This document shows, piece by piece, positions 44,024-55,350 of a stretch of DNA of 64,000 nt. This stretch comes from Maniola hyperantus (lineage: Eukaryota; Arthropoda; Insecta; Lepidoptera; Nymphalidae), in the NCBI RefSeq assembly GCF_902806685.2, contig NC_048544.1:14099341-14163340 (forward strand). Direction: 5' to 3'. Under the pieces are notes generated by a model. The model ran no database searches, was not told where the DNA came from, and was given only the letters and a program-made list of their open reading frames with translations. Each line of letters begins with the position of its first letter. The stretch's first letter is position 1. The translations under genes and the position numbers were made by a program.

Positions 44024-45292
44024 ATGGAACAGACTTTTGCCCAGTTTCATTCACTTTTGAAGGACGAATTGTGTTATGAGGTATCCATTCGTTCCGAAAC
44101 TCCAGCACCTACAGTGCTAGGTTTAAAGAAACAGTTAAAACAATTAATTCAGGAAATTCCTTCTGAATCAATTTTAGAGACGGATTTCACTTCTGAAAGT
44201 GAGTTAGGGGTTATTACTAAAAAACTTCAAGACTTAGAAGATTTATTAAAAAAGTGTTCTGACACTAAAGATAGACATGCCCTCTGTAGGTCTAAAGCTT
44301 TAGCTTCACATTTGTACTTTAGAATTTTGAGAATACAGTGTTCCGAACTCAGCTTAATAAGTAGGAAGAGTGAATTACATACAAAGTTGCAGAGTTTGAT
44401 TTCCAGATTAGATGCTGACAATGAGTCGTCTCACGACGAATCACTGGATTCCGAGAGTACCGCCGTTGACTGCACTGGTGATAAAAATGTTGCCAAGTGG
44501 AAGTTAAATTTCAACGGACAGGGTGATCCGCGCAGTTTCATCGAACGCGTTGAGGAATATAAAAGATCTTATGGCGTTTCAGATGGAAAATTATTTGTTT
44601 CTGCATTTCATCTTTTTACAGGCCGAGCATTGTTATGGTACAGAGGCAACAAATGTCAAGTTTCGTCTTGGTCAGAATTGAAAACTTTATTTTTAGAGGA
44701 ATTTGATGCAGTAGATTATGACTACAGGTTGCTAGGTGAAATTCGAGCAAGAACACAAGGCTCTGAAGAACCTGTGTCTATCTATTTCGCTGTAATGTTT
44801 GGCATGTTTTCAAGGTTGTCAACACCACTTTCCGAAGAACAAAAGTTACAAATTTTATTACATAATATTCGCCCTTTTTACTCAGAACAATTAGCTCTTG
44901 TTGACATTAAGTCTGTCGCAATGTTGAAGGAAAAGTGTCGCAAACTAGAGGCTGCGAGGCAGCGTTCCGCCTTATTTTCTGAGCCTACTAACAGTAAGGC
45001 AACTTTAAGTTCAGAGTTTGCTTACAAACAAGTGACAAAACAAATAAACACACTTTCAGTCACACCTGCACCTAAGGTTGATACAAGTAAAGGCACTGAT
45101 TTTACGAAAACAAATAAACAACTATGTTACAAGTGCGGCAAGGGTAACCATTCCTTTAAATTTTGCAGGACAGTTCCGAAATTTATGAGATGTTTTTCGT
45201 GTGGACGTCAGAACTTTACAGTAAAGACATGTCCAAGTTGTAGTAAAAAGGCGATTAGTAAACCCGCTCCGGACAAAAATTCAAAAAACTAA
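44024..45292 (+). CDS. gag: Retrotransposon gag
   Basis: 422 residues, uninterrupted. The N-terminal third is charged and helix-rich; the middle holds a capsid-like retrotransposon gag segment (SFIERVEEYKRSY, ALLWYRGNK, FLEEFDAVDYD). The C-terminus is basic with two zinc-knuckle motifs: CYKCGKGNHSFKFC is a complete CX2CX4HX4C, while CFSCGRQNFTVKTC has Phe in place of His. Gag coats and packages element RNA. The stop codon (45290-45292) directly follows the heptamer A-AAA-AAC (45283-45289), so pol is probably made by -1 frameshifting. Start ATG follows ACTTAACACA. Confidence 0.88.
   Translation: MEQTFAQFHSLLKDELCYEVSIRSETPAPTVLGLKKQLKQLIQEIPSESILETDFTSESELGVITKKLQDLEDLLKKCSDTKDRHALCRSKALASHLYFRILRIQCSELSLISRKSELHTKLQSLISRLDADNESSHDESLDSESTAVDCTGDKNVAKWKLNFNGQGDPRSFIERVEEYKRSYGVSDGKLFVSAFHLFTGRALLWYRGNKCQVSSWSELKTLFLEEFDAVDYDYRLLGEIRARTQGSEEPVSIYFAVMFGMFSRLSTPLSEEQKLQILLHNIRPFYSEQLALVDIKSVAMLKEKCRKLEAARQRSALFSEPTNSKATLSSEFAYKQVTKQINTLSVTPAPKVDTSKGTDFTKTNKQLCYKCGKGNHSFKFCRTVPKFMRCFSCGRQNFTVKTCPSCSKKAISKPAPDKNSKN
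45283..45289 (+). promoter_or_regulatory. -1 frameshift slippery heptamer
   Basis: AAAAAAC in gag phase (A AAA AAC) fits the X XXY YYZ rule. Slipping by one base enters a frame that is open from 45283 into pol. The gag stop TAA follows immediately. Not tested for a downstream stem-loop or pseudoknot. Confidence 0.75.
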
Positions 45293-46395
45293 TTAGTAAG
45301 AACTGTGCAGAGACACAAGTAAAGAACTTGGTCATTAACAACAAAACATCCCTTTTACCTGACACAGTTCTGTATTCAGTGGATAAACGAGACTTTAGGC
45401 CACATTTAAAGGTTTTTGTTGACGGTTTTGAGATTACAGGTTTACTAGATTCCGGTGCTTGCGCGTCAATTTTGGGTAACCAGGCGCACAAGGTTTTTTT
45501 GAGATTCGGTTATAAATTGCATAGCAGTATTGATACCACATTTTCAGTGGCAAATGGAGACAAACTTGATTGCATGGGTTATATGTTTATTCCGATTACT
45601 TATAATTCCGTAACTCACATAATAAAATTTTTTGTAGTACCCTCTATAATAGCGGATGTTATTTTTGGCTGTGACTTTTGGAAAACATTTCAGTTAGCCC
45701 CTGGCATTTTTGATAATTTAGAATTAATTAAGGCACCTTCTCAATTTTACAATATTTGTGCGATTGATAATGAACAAATTCATACCATCACTTCTTTTGA
45801 AAACTTATCATCTCAACAGAAAGAATTAGCCCAGTCTGTAGTAAATAAATTTTTAGATATTTCTTCAACGAAAATTGGATTGGGTAGAACAAAATTAATT
45901 GAACATGTTATTGACACCGGTGATGCCTTGCCAATAAAAATAAAACAATATCCACTTTCTCCCGAAAAGAAGGAAGCTTTAAGTAAAGAGTTAGATAGGA
46001 TGCTGGAAATGGACGTAGTTACTCCGAGTGAAAGCCCTTGGAATAACCCAGCAATTTTAGTGAAAAAGGCAAATGGAGACTGGAGATTTTGCCTAGATTG
46101 CAGGAAATTAAATTCAGTGACAAAGGGGGATTCATACTCAATACCGTACATTCCACAAATTCTAGATAGCTTGAAAGAGGCAAGGTTTTTATCATCGATT
46201 GATTTAAGTTCAAGTTTCTGGCAAATTCCGTTAGCTAACGACTCTCAGGAAAAAACCAGTTTTACAGTTCCTGGTAGAGGGTTATTCAAATTTAAAGTCA
46301 TGCCGTTTGGCCTATGCGGTGCACCAGCACGACAGCAGAGGTTAATGGACCAGTTATTTAATCAAAATTTTGTAGTGATATTGAAAATGGAATAG
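45293..46395 (+). pseudogene. pol: Retrotransposon pol, part 1: protease and N-terminal RT
   Basis: This frame is -1 relative to gag and stays open from the slippery site. A retropepsin motif LLDSGACASILG lies at about 45442 (catalytic Asp at 45448). RT begins around 45980: SPWNNPAILVKKANGDWRF, FLSSIDLSSSFWQI (first catalytic Asp) and FKVMPFGLCGAPA. The frame is lost near 46365 and stops at 46395, just before the YIDD motif of the next frame. Together with parts 2 and 3 this is a Ty3/gypsy-order protein: protease, RT, RNase H, integrase. No sequence for an uninterrupted product is given here. Confidence 0.85.
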
Positions 46396-47403
46396 TATTT
46401 TGTTATATAGATGATATTGTTATTTGTTCTGCTGATTTTGAAACCCATTTAATTTTATTAAACAGAGTTCTGGATAAACTAAAAATGGCTCAACTATCCA
46501 TAAATTTTGATAAATGTAATTTTTTTTCGAAACTCTTTGAAATATTTAGGGTATATAGTGGATGAATTTGGTTTACGCACAGATCCTGGAAAAGTTGCCG
46601 CAGTTTTGAACTTTCCGACCCCAAAAACTGCACAGGAGGTAAAGATTTTCCTAGGCACTTGTTCTTGGTACAGGCGCTTTATTAGGAATTTTTCAACCAT
46701 CGCTGCACCACTCAATAGACTAACGAGTAAAGGAAAGAACGCACCTAAATTTGAGTGGAGCGAACAGGCAGAGGTAGCATTTAATACATTGAAGAATGCG
46801 TTGGTAACCGCACCTGTTCTTGCGGTACCGAATTTTGAAAAACCATTCAAAATACATTGTGATGCTTCTGCATATGGTGTTGGCGGTATGCTGACGCAAG
46901 AAACCGATGGTTGCGATCATCCCATTGCGTATGTCAGTAGGAGCCTAAATAAAAACGAAAGGAATTACAGCGCGACGGAACGCGAGGCTCTAGCTGTGAT
47001 TTTTGCAGTGGAGAAATTTCAGGCTTATTTTGGTTCCAAGCCAGTCACAATTATCACAGACCATGCATCCCTAAAGTGGTTCTTAAATTTAGAAAATCCC
47101 TCAGGACGACTCGCCAGATGGGGTTGTAGATTATCACAGTATAATTTTGTTATCGAACATAGGAAGGGTTGTGATAATGTAGTTCCGGATACCTTGTCGA
47201 GACTCATACACGTAGATGTAGTTGGTGATCGTAATGATAACTCTAGTCAACAAGTTTTGGTAGATGACTGGTATGACAAAACATTTAATGGCTGTAAAAT
47301 CAATCCAGCAAATTTTCCGAATTTTTGTATTTTGAACGATAAACTATATCGTTACAGTAATGTAAATACCAGCTTCTCAGTGAGTTCGACTGGAAAGAGG
47401 TAG
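46396..47403 (+). pseudogene. pol: Retrotransposon pol, part 2: YIDD motif, RT C-terminus and RNase H
   Basis: In one frame 46401-46415 reads the RT active-site CYIDD. After a second frame change near 46535 (next to T8) the frame at 46507-47403 continues with LKYLGYIVDEFG, then RNase H: IHCDASAYG (Asp ~119), SATEREAL (Glu ~160), TIITDHASLKWF (Asp ~185). The usual C-terminal RT-connection signature FLGTCSWYRRFI is also present. A third frame change near 47375 ends it. As read, the enzyme is not translatable in one piece. Confidence 0.85.
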
Positions 47404-48476
47404 TCCACAAGAACGACATCCTTAGAATTATGCAACAAAACCATGCAGATGCAACTGCAGGTCATTTTGGTGTGTTCAAAACTCATCGCAGATTATCCCT
47501 CAGATATTTTTGGCGTGGTATGTATAAGGACGTGGTTGAGTACGTTAAGAATTGTGATACTTGCTCTGCGTATAAACACACGACATCAGCCACTCCAGGT
47601 CTACTAGGGAAGCCTAAAGTCTGCGAGAGACCTTTTCAGGTCATTTCGGCTGATTTAGTCGGACCTTTGCCTAGGTCTAAATCAGGATTTACATTTCTTT
47701 TTGTGGTGACGTGTTGTTTTTCGAAATATACAATGTTGTTTCCGTTACGGCGTGCCACAGGTGCCGCTGTTGTTAAAGCGCTAGAGAATTTTGTATTTTT
47801 GAACCATAGTGTTCCAGAGACTGTGATTGTGGACAATGGGTCCCAATTTACAGGATCTGAATTCCGTAATCTCATTAAGCGTTATAATATTCCGAAATTA
47901 CACTACACACCACTGTACACTCCGCAAGTTAACCTTGTTGAGAGGTACAATAAGGTTGTTATGACTGCTGTAGCCGCTTTTGTGAAAGATAACCACAGGT
48001 CCTGGGACGAAAACCTGTACAAGGTCCAGTTCGCCATAAACAGTGCGGTTAATGAATCCACTGGATTCTCCCCGTTCTTCCTTGTCCACGCTAGAGAACC
48101 GGTTTTAAATGGTTCCTTCTATAAGGACACGGATAAGGAGTACGAGGCCGGAATTCCAAGGGAGGAATACGCAGGAAAGTTTGGATCTTTGGAGGACATA
48201 TTTGGTCAGGTTAGGAGAAATTTGTTTCAGGCTCATGCAGAGTATGCAACGCATTACAACTTAAGGCGTAGGTCTGCAAGCTATTCTGTTGGGGACATAG
48301 TGTGGAAAAAGACCTATCCACAAAGCGACGCTACAAATTTTTTCGCAGCTAAGCTGGCACCTAAGTATGAAAAGTGCAGGGTTGTCAAGGTTTTGTCACC
48401 TTTGGTTTACGAACTAGTTAGAGTAGCTGACAACCACCCAATAGGCACTTGGCATATTAAGGATATTAAGAAGTAG
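47404..48476 (+). pseudogene. pol: Retrotransposon pol, part 3: integrase
   Basis: Open from about 47380 to 48476. The N-terminal zinc-binding region has two His (HADATAGHFG) and CDTC. The DDE core is complete: SADLVGPLPR (Asp ~75), VIVDNGSQFTG (Asp ~135), NLVERYN (Glu ~171), spaced D-X35-E. A C-terminal YSVGDIVWKK / LAPKYEKCRVVKVL segment is like the GPY/F module. It shares the element's last stop, TAG at 48474-48476. No downstream env frame exists before the polypurine tract. Confidence 0.85.
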
Positions 48477-48598
48477 ATATTTGCCATTACTTAGTTTGGT
48501 CTAAACTGTTTGAATATTTAAGTTATCAATATTCAATTAGGAATTTGAATGAGTGTAGTGATGTTCTGAGTTAACAGTTACATTACCATGGTTCAGTT
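48477..48598 (+). other. Element 3' untranslated region
   Basis: 122 bp between pol and the polypurine tract. No env gene, so the element cannot be an env-bearing errantivirus in its present form. Confidence 0.6.
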
Positions 48599-48607
48599 GA
48601 GGAGGAA
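48599..48607 (+). promoter_or_regulatory. Polypurine tract
   Basis: GAGGAGGAA directly before the 3' LTR TGT. It primes plus-strand DNA synthesis in this family. Confidence 0.8.
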
Positions 48608-49322
48608 TGTAGTGGATGTATGTAGGGATGAATATGTGATGTTTTTCGCTTTCGTTTTCCGTATTTATTTCTTTTGCACATTCACGTTGGCAACTTAATT
48701 CTATGGATAAGACTTGGTGAAAATCTTTGTAATGAAACATTTCGGTTGTGAAGAATCAAGCTAAATCGAGTTTTGGGAGCTTGGCCGATGCCGTCCAGCT
48801 ACCTTGCAGTCTTCGCACCTACAAGTAAGCAAATGTTTGTATCCTGGAACAGTTTAGTGAACCTTCTTAGTGTATGGTACAGTAAGAACCCTGTCTTTAC
48901 TACTGAGCTTTTATTTTGAAACAATTTTATGAATTTTACTGTGTCATTGTCTATTCCATGCCAATGGCATCTTAAATTTAAAACATAGATCTTATGTACT
49001 ATCTACCTAAGGCATTCTAATGTATCTAAATTAAGTCTTGGCATTAAGCTAGAATAACTAAGCATTATTAGCCATCATTATGTATTAAGCGACCCCGGTA
49101 AAAGTTACATTAAAAACAATTTTGCCTAACATCTAGCAAATTTCATTTATAACACCTCATATGCATTACAAGGGAGTCGACGGCTAGCTTCTATTCTTTA
49201 CTAGGTAGATAGATCAAGTAAAGTAAATTAAAATTATTTTTTTTTTCCTCTAATCTTTGTAAGGTGGTAGATTATTCCGTATCCGGGTATATTTCTATTC
49301 CGCCCAATTTACCACCCTTACA
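48608..49322 (+). repeat. 3' LTR, 715 bp
   Basis: Begins TGTAGTGGATG and ends CCCTTACA, standard TG...CA termini. The last 681 bp look identical to the 5' LTR. Flanking sequence (TTATATGTAG) is not repeated before the 5' LTR. Confidence 0.9.
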
Positions 49323-49391
49323 TTATATGTAGTTCTATAGTTCACAGATTCTGCGGAAAAAAACGTACGGAAAACAGTGATGAACGCTAGC

Positions 49392-49598
49392 TCTAACCGT
49401 CCAAATCCGTGGCCCTACCGCGGTTGTTTGACAGCTACAATGTCACGATCGCAATCATCTCTGATTGGTTAATGCTCGCTCACTATTGGCCACAATGCAT
49501 TGTTGCTCATTGTTGCAACAAGAATCGCACAAATTCAGCCAATCAGAACAATTGAGATTGTAATAATAATTGATGCAGGTTTTAGACAATCGCCCCGC
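49392..49598. repeat. S7 copy
   Basis: TTGTTTGACAGCTACAATG, CACTATTGGCCACAATGCAT, TGATGCAGGTTTTAGACAAT. A duplicated GCATTGTTGCTCATTGTTGC is specific to this copy. Confidence 0.65.
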
Positions 49599-49599
49599 T

Positions 49600-49838
49600 G
49601 GTGTTTGACAACTAGTCAAATCAGTATCTTTTATCAAAAGTCAAAACACGCGCTTAATGTGCGAGTTTCTATGGAACGTCATAATGATTTGACGTGCTTT
49701 TTAATTTAATTGATAATTGAAAATGGTTACTACTCGTAAAACTAACAAATGACGTGGATTTTACGTATTTTGGACCTATATTTAATAATCACTGAGAAAT
49801 AATTTATTTTTGACATAATGCAAATACCGTATTTCAAC
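49600..49838. repeat. Repeat shared with 20552-20775 (inverted)
   Basis: GGATTTTACGTATTTTGGAC, TTTAATAATCACTGAGAAAT and CAAATACCGTATTTCAACTC. Confidence 0.45.
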
Positions 49839-49843
49839 TCTTA

Positions 49844-50043
49844 AGCGAGGTTTAGATTAGCAACAAAACTTGCAGAAGTTGACTTCCGCAAGCTATTTAT
49901 TTCTACCGTGTAAACAATCACGTCAAGCTCACTTCCGCAAGTCACAAATGTATGTACATGTACAATATTGCTCGTAGGGTAAACAATTCTGCAAGTACTT
50001 GCGGAATAACTTGCAAGAAGTTCTTGCTAGTCTAAACCTCGCT
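49844..50043. mobile_element. Tourist/Harbinger-type MITE with TTA target duplication
   Basis: AGCGAGGTTTAGATTAGCAA is mirrored at the right as TTGCTAGTCTAAACCTCGCT. TTA at 49841-49843 is repeated at 50044-50046. TTA/TAA duplications are the PIF/Harbinger signature. Length 200 bp. Confidence 0.8.
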
Positions 50044-50084
50044 TTATGATGTGACGGACGCTCTATAGTAGTTTGTTGGGGCTC

Positions 50085-50233
50085 TCGCTTCCCGCGTATT
50101 GGGCGACCACGAACGCGACCATAATATAATCGCAGCGACCAACGTTTTCCAACTTAGTCGCGGTTGCGTGTGCGTTGTTGAATGTAATAACGTGAACGTT
50201 GGTCGCGGTCGTGGTCGTTCAGTGCGCGGGAGG
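50085..50233. mobile_element. MITE with GGGCGACCACGAACGCGACC ends
   Basis: The ends CCCGCGTATTGGGCGACC and GGTCGTTCAGTGCGCGGG are inverted copies with a few mismatches over about 33 bp. Confidence 0.65.
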
Positions 50234-51137
50234 CGTTATCGTATTTAATTATGCGAACATACAATGTGGTTTGAAAATGGAATTCGCGCCAATGCACGCA
50301 TCCGGTCTTGAATGAATTGACTCGAATTTTAATGGCGACGTTCAATGAAGTTCGCTCCATTCGAAATGTGAATTTGTAATGAAGTTTTTATACTTACTAC
50401 ACAAAATTAAAAACAGCCGCGGATAGATATTTCGAATAGAGAGAGAGGGAGAGAGCCAGCGCGAGCCATACCTTCGTTATTAAGCAATGAATATTGAATA
50501 ATAATATGTGCTCTAATTTTCTAGCTATTTATTATTAAACTCGGAGTTTTAGAGATTTTTTATGATGCAAAAAGATCCTACTGAGTTATTGTGGGCTCTG
50601 CAGTAAGAGCTAATTTATTTTTTGAATTTGAAATTACCGTTGAAGTACCGATATAATTGCTTTGTTGTATGTACATTTTTAATACATAGTAGGATTTCGG
50701 GTAGAGTTCTTACTTCTTCCAAAGCCTCTAGGCTCTATCAGTTTTATAATACACCTTGTGGAAATTACGATTTAACTAGAAGCGCCATCTATATTACGCG
50801 CACTATTTGAGTTGTTTGAAATAGTCGTTGATAGATGGCGCTACTGGTTACTAATATACAATATACATATAAGCTTTTAATTGTATAATTTGAACTAAAT
50901 ATTTAATTCCAATGTTTTTATTCATTTTATATACTTACTTAGTTATTTTCCTTGTAATTTATTAATATTATGTAAGTATTACGGCTAATAATAATTTCAG
51001 TTAAAAAGATTGCGCACCGAACGGAACGCACCGAATTGAGAACCATGAAAAATCGACGGAAAATCAAAAAAAAATTACGTTATTATCAAAATTAACATAT
51101 GTAGGTCGTAGGTTCGATTCTCAGCAGCCATTCCTGA
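50234..51137. other. Non-coding stretch with a small inverted repeat
   Basis: AGCGCCATCTAT and ATAGATGGCGCT face each other at 50781-50842. GAGAGAGAGGGAGAGAG at 50439 is a purine run. No gene recognised. Confidence 0.4.
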
Positions 51138-51607
51138 TTTTTAGGGTTCCGTACCTCAAAAGGAAAAACGGAACCCTTATAGGATCACTTTGTTGTCTGT
51201 CTGTCTGTATGTCTGTCCGTCTGTCTGTCAAGAAACCTACAGGGTACTTCCCGTTGGCCTAGAATCTTGAAATTTGGCAGGTAGGTAGATCTTATAGCTG
51301 ACATTTGGGGAAAAATCTGAGACCGTGAATTTAGGTTAGTAGGTTAGATCACACAAAAAAAATTAAATTGTGGTCATAAACTAATAATTAGTATTTTCAA
51401 CTTTCGAAGTGAGATAACTATATCAAGTGGGGTATCATATGAAAGGTCTTCACCTGTACATTCTAAAACAGATTTTTATTTATTTTTATGCATCATAGTT
51501 TTTGAATTATCGTGCAAAATGTCGAAAAAATACGACTCTACAGTCGTATTTTTTCGACATTACGGAACCCTCATTGCGCGAGCCTGACTCGCACTTGGCT
51601 GGTTTTT
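51138..51607 (+). repeat. R450 copy with local inversion
   Basis: Full-length repeat; near the end GTCGAAAAAATACGACT is followed at once by its mirror GTCGTATTTTTTCGACAT. Confidence 0.75.
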
Positions 51608-51621
51608 TCAATATGATTAAC

Positions 51622-51748
51622 GAGCTTATGCCTGCGACTTCTTCCGCGTCGACTACACAACACTTTGGTACTTTGAGATGTGCGTTGATAGATAATATCA
51701 GTCAGTCAGTCAGTCGCTAGTCGGTCACCGTTTCTTTTTATACATATA
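51622..51748 (-). mobile_element. S5 copy, shortened
   Basis: GAGCTTATGCCTGCGACTTC and GTGCGTTGATAGATAATATC then CAGTCAGTCAGTCAG. The middle is deleted. Confidence 0.55.
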
Positions 51749-51762
51749 GGTAGGTATGTAAG

Positions 51763-51958
51763 TACTAGATGATTCGTCCGCGTGGATTTAGGTGTTTAAA
51801 AATCCCGTGTGAACTCTTTGATTTTCCGGGATAAAAATAGACCCTATGTCCTTCCCCGGGATGCAAGTTATATCTGCACCAGATTTCGTCAAAATCGGTT
51901 GAACGGATGGGCTGTGAAAGGCTAGCAGACAGACAGACACACTTTTGCATTTATACTA
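51763..51958 (-). mobile_element. S6 copy
   Basis: ACTAGATGATTCGTCCGCGT to ACACTTTTGCATTTATACT. Confidence 0.6.
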
Positions 51959-53471
51959 CCTGACCATAAACGGAAACAAAACCTACCTTTTATGTAAGGA
52001 ATTATGGTGTTTTTTCCCTATAGCTACAGCCTGCAGCTAAGTACGTTTATAATTAATAGTAATAAGTTTCATAAACGACTTTGTCTGCGGTACTGCTGTA
52101 TAAAGTAGATTTCTAATTCAGATATAATTTTTAAAATCGGTTCAGTATTTGCAGAGTTTTTGGATCACAAACAAACAAACATATCTTTCCTCTATGCGCG
52201 CCATTTTAAATTCATGTCAAAAGTACGATTTTAGACCTTATTTTAAAGGCGAACCCGTAGACGGAGTAAAAAATCTAGACAAAGGAACGTTTGCTTTCTC
52301 ATTCACACTAAAAAGAGAGCACAGATAAAGTTACTAATGCGATAAACAGAGATGTTGTTGATCGGTTAATACAAATATTGACTACTAAACAATGGTAATT
52401 GTCGTGTTATTCATCGTTACGTCGGGCTATTGCTACCTCAGTCGCGGTTTCGCAGTACTTTAGTCTAGCTTTTTTATTCAGTCTACGGGCGAACCCACAT
52501 ATAGTTAAAATGGCGCGTGAGGAGTGCATATAGGTAGACAGGTGGCATCGCTCCTCACTTCGAAACACCGAATAGATCGACATTTCGCCTACTGCGCAGG
52601 TACAAAGTCAGAGGTCTTTCACGTCAACTATAATATCCGTTTCCTACGCATGTTTGCATGAATATTTGCTTCATTGAGCACCCATACAGTAATCAGTGCG
52701 CGTAATAAACTAAGATAAGGAGGGCGAACGTTTTCTAACGTCGATTCCACGACCGCCTGATAACAGTGGCCTAGTGTTGCGCAATCATCCCCATCGACAT
52801 CGATTTAATTCTTCCTATCGTATCGCAAGGCATCGCTTTATTTACCTCCTCGTTTCTAATTCGAACCGCTAATATATTATTAAAATGAAAACCACTTTGA
52901 TATACTTTTACATATTTTAATCACGGTTTGCTTATTTAATTAATTTACAAGTCGGTACAATCAACTATTCATATCCCAAGCGTCCCATAGAGTCTAGAGT
53001 CTATGCCAAACCATAGACTCTCGGAGAAATGTCAGAGCGTGTGAGGCCGTGTCCAGACTTTCCACAATACATCTAACACACTATCATCAATAGACCTAAC
53101 AATATATAGGACGCCATTCCAGCACCAGTTTTCCCCTCCAATTTTAATATGGGTATGTTCAAGTACAGAGTGAATAGGCGTCTTCTAGGCAAGCGCGCTC
53201 CTTCTTAGGCTGCATTATCACTTGCCAGTAGGTCTGAATGGATACGAGCGCTAGTCTATAAACTACAAAAAAAATTCATTGATATAAATTTTTATATCGA
53301 ATCAATGTACATTGTAGGTACAATGATCGCAAAACAAGTAGACAAATCTGAAGTTGCAACATGGTTTGCACAGGCCATAGAAAGGGTTAAATATGCAAGT
53401 CCGACTGAAATCTGTTGTTGTACGTACAATGCGCCGTCATATAACTCGTGTTCAGATTGGATTATTGCTTT
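51959..53471. other. Long non-coding stretch
   Basis: About 1.5 kb with no recognisable gene. A 53158-53225 segment (GAGTGAATAGGCGTCTTCTA) recurs at 29680 and 57312, so it is a repeat edge. TAATTTTTATATCG-type AT runs elsewhere. Confidence 0.4.
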
Positions 53472-53862
53472 TCCACACAAATTTCAAACCCCCATTTTAC
53501 CCCCTTGGGGGTTGAATTTTCAAAACCCCGGCGGATTCTTAGCGGATGCCTACGTCATAATAGCTCTGCATGCCAAATTTCAGCCCGATCCGTCCAGTGT
53601 TTTGAGCTGTGCGTTGATAGATCAGTCAGTCACCTTTTTCCTTTATATATTTAGACTAGCTGATGCCCGCGACTTCGTCCGCGTGGACTACACAAATTTC
53701 AAACCCCCATTTTACCCCCTTAGGGGTTGAATTTTCAAAAACCTCTTCTTAGCGGATGCCTACGTCATAATAGCTATCTGTATGCCCAGCCCAGCCCAAT
53801 CCGTGCAATAGTTTAAGCTGTGCGTTGATAGATCAGTCAGTCAGACCTGTTATATATTTAGA
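53472..53862 (-). mobile_element. Two S5 copies in tandem
   Basis: 53472-53654 lacks the first bases; 53655-53862 begins CTAGCTGATGCCCGCGACTT. Both carry GGGGTTGAATTTTCAAAA and GTGCGTTGATAGATCAGTCA. Confidence 0.65.
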
Positions 53863-54039
53863 TTTATCGATAGACTAGATAGTTGTTGAAAGAGTACGGC
53901 TCTATGGTTGACTCAACGTTTGATATTTACTTAGCACCAATGAGCTATTGTATTTAAAAGAGCATTGTAATAGGGCCAAAAACGTATAACTGCAGTATAA
54001 TCATCAATGTAGTATAATAGTACAGGTAGGGCTTTGCAT

Positions 54040-54466
54040 TTTTAGGGTTCCGTACGTCAAAAGGAAAAACGGAACCCTTATAGGATCACTTTGTTGTCTG
54101 TCTGTCTGTCAAGAAACCTACAGGGTACTTCCCGTTGACCTAGAATCATGAAATTTGGCAGGTAGGTAGATCTTATAGCTGAAATTTGGGAAAAAATCTA
54201 AAAACCGTGAATTTAGGCTTAGATCACACAAAAAAAAAAATTGTGGTCATGAACTAATAATTAGTATTTTCAACTTTCGAAGTGAGTGACTATATCAAGT
54301 GGGGTATCACATGAAAGGTCTTCACCTGTACATTCTAAAACAGATTTTTATTTATTTTTATGCATCATAGTTTTTGAATTATCGTGCAAAATGTCGAAAA
54401 AATACGACTGTAGTACGGAACCCTCATTGCGCGAGCCTGACTCGCACTTGGCCGGTTTTTTGTTAT
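54040..54466 (+). repeat. R450 copy, full length
   Basis: GGGTTCCGTACGTCAAAAGG to GACTCGCACTTGGCCGG. The 105-residue frame across its end is not a gene. Confidence 0.75.
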
Positions 54467-55112
54467 TATTTTCTGTCTACGTAGTATTCCTCGTTGCTGA
54501 GGGTACTCACAGTCTACTCAGAGTAGTACAGTACTCAGAGGGTAGTCTTTCGTGGATTCATATGGAGTTAATTGTAGGTATAAATTATGCAACGTCCAAC
54601 TAACCAGGTCAAGCTGTTCTTGCTAATAAATTACATTACAGATGCGCCCAACAAATAGGCAATAACTCATTTTGCAACCGCACACGCTGTATAATTGCAA
54701 TTATTGTAACCACGATAAAATATCGATGTCGAAAAACTGTACCGACGTTACAACACTACAAAATATCAGCGCTCACGCGTTGCTTGTTCTGGTACGAACG
54801 TTGCCGGTGCGTCATGTATTGTGAACTTTACAGTATAATATAATAAAATTATTGTTTTCCCCTTTGAAATTTGTGTAGTTAAGTGTTATAACAAAATGGT
54901 GACAAGGACCTTTTTGAGAAGTGCCTAAAATGTTTCATCTCAAACGGACGAAAACGTGGTTTCGTGAGGTATATAAGTATTATATGATAAAGTTAATTAT
55001 ACATATATTTAGTTAATATATCGATGACATGGATGTAATTTTGAGGGCGTAACACGTCATCATTATACGATTTAGGTGTAATTTTAGTGTTTTTTACACT
55101 AAAATATACTAA
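54467..55112. other. Non-coding stretch
   Basis: Nothing recognised except short GAGGGTACTCACAG-type repeats at 54500-54545. Confidence 0.4.
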
Positions 55113-55330
55113 AACTAGATGATGCGACTTCGTTCACGTATAAGATGTAGGTTTTTAAAAAATCCCGCGAGAACTCTTTGATTTTCCGGGATAGAAAGTA
55201 GCCTGTAGGCTGTATATTAATTCAGGGTATAAGCTATCTATATTCCAAATTTCAGCCAAATTGGTTCAGTCATTTTGGCGTGAAGAGTAACAAACATCCA
55301 AACTTTCACATTTATAATATAATATTAGTA
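55113..55330 (-). repeat. S6 copy, diverged
   Basis: AACTAGATGATGCGACTTCG, TCCCGCGAGAACTCTTTGAT, CACATTTATAATATAATATT. Confidence 0.5.
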
Positions 55331-55350
55331 AGAAGTAAGATAAGTAGGTA

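Noticed and set aside
42178..49322. An env-bearing errantivirus
   Set aside because: Only 122 bp separate pol and the polypurine tract, so no env is present.
54286..54603. A 105-residue frame
   Set aside because: It is the end of an R450 copy; similar frames appear in other copies.
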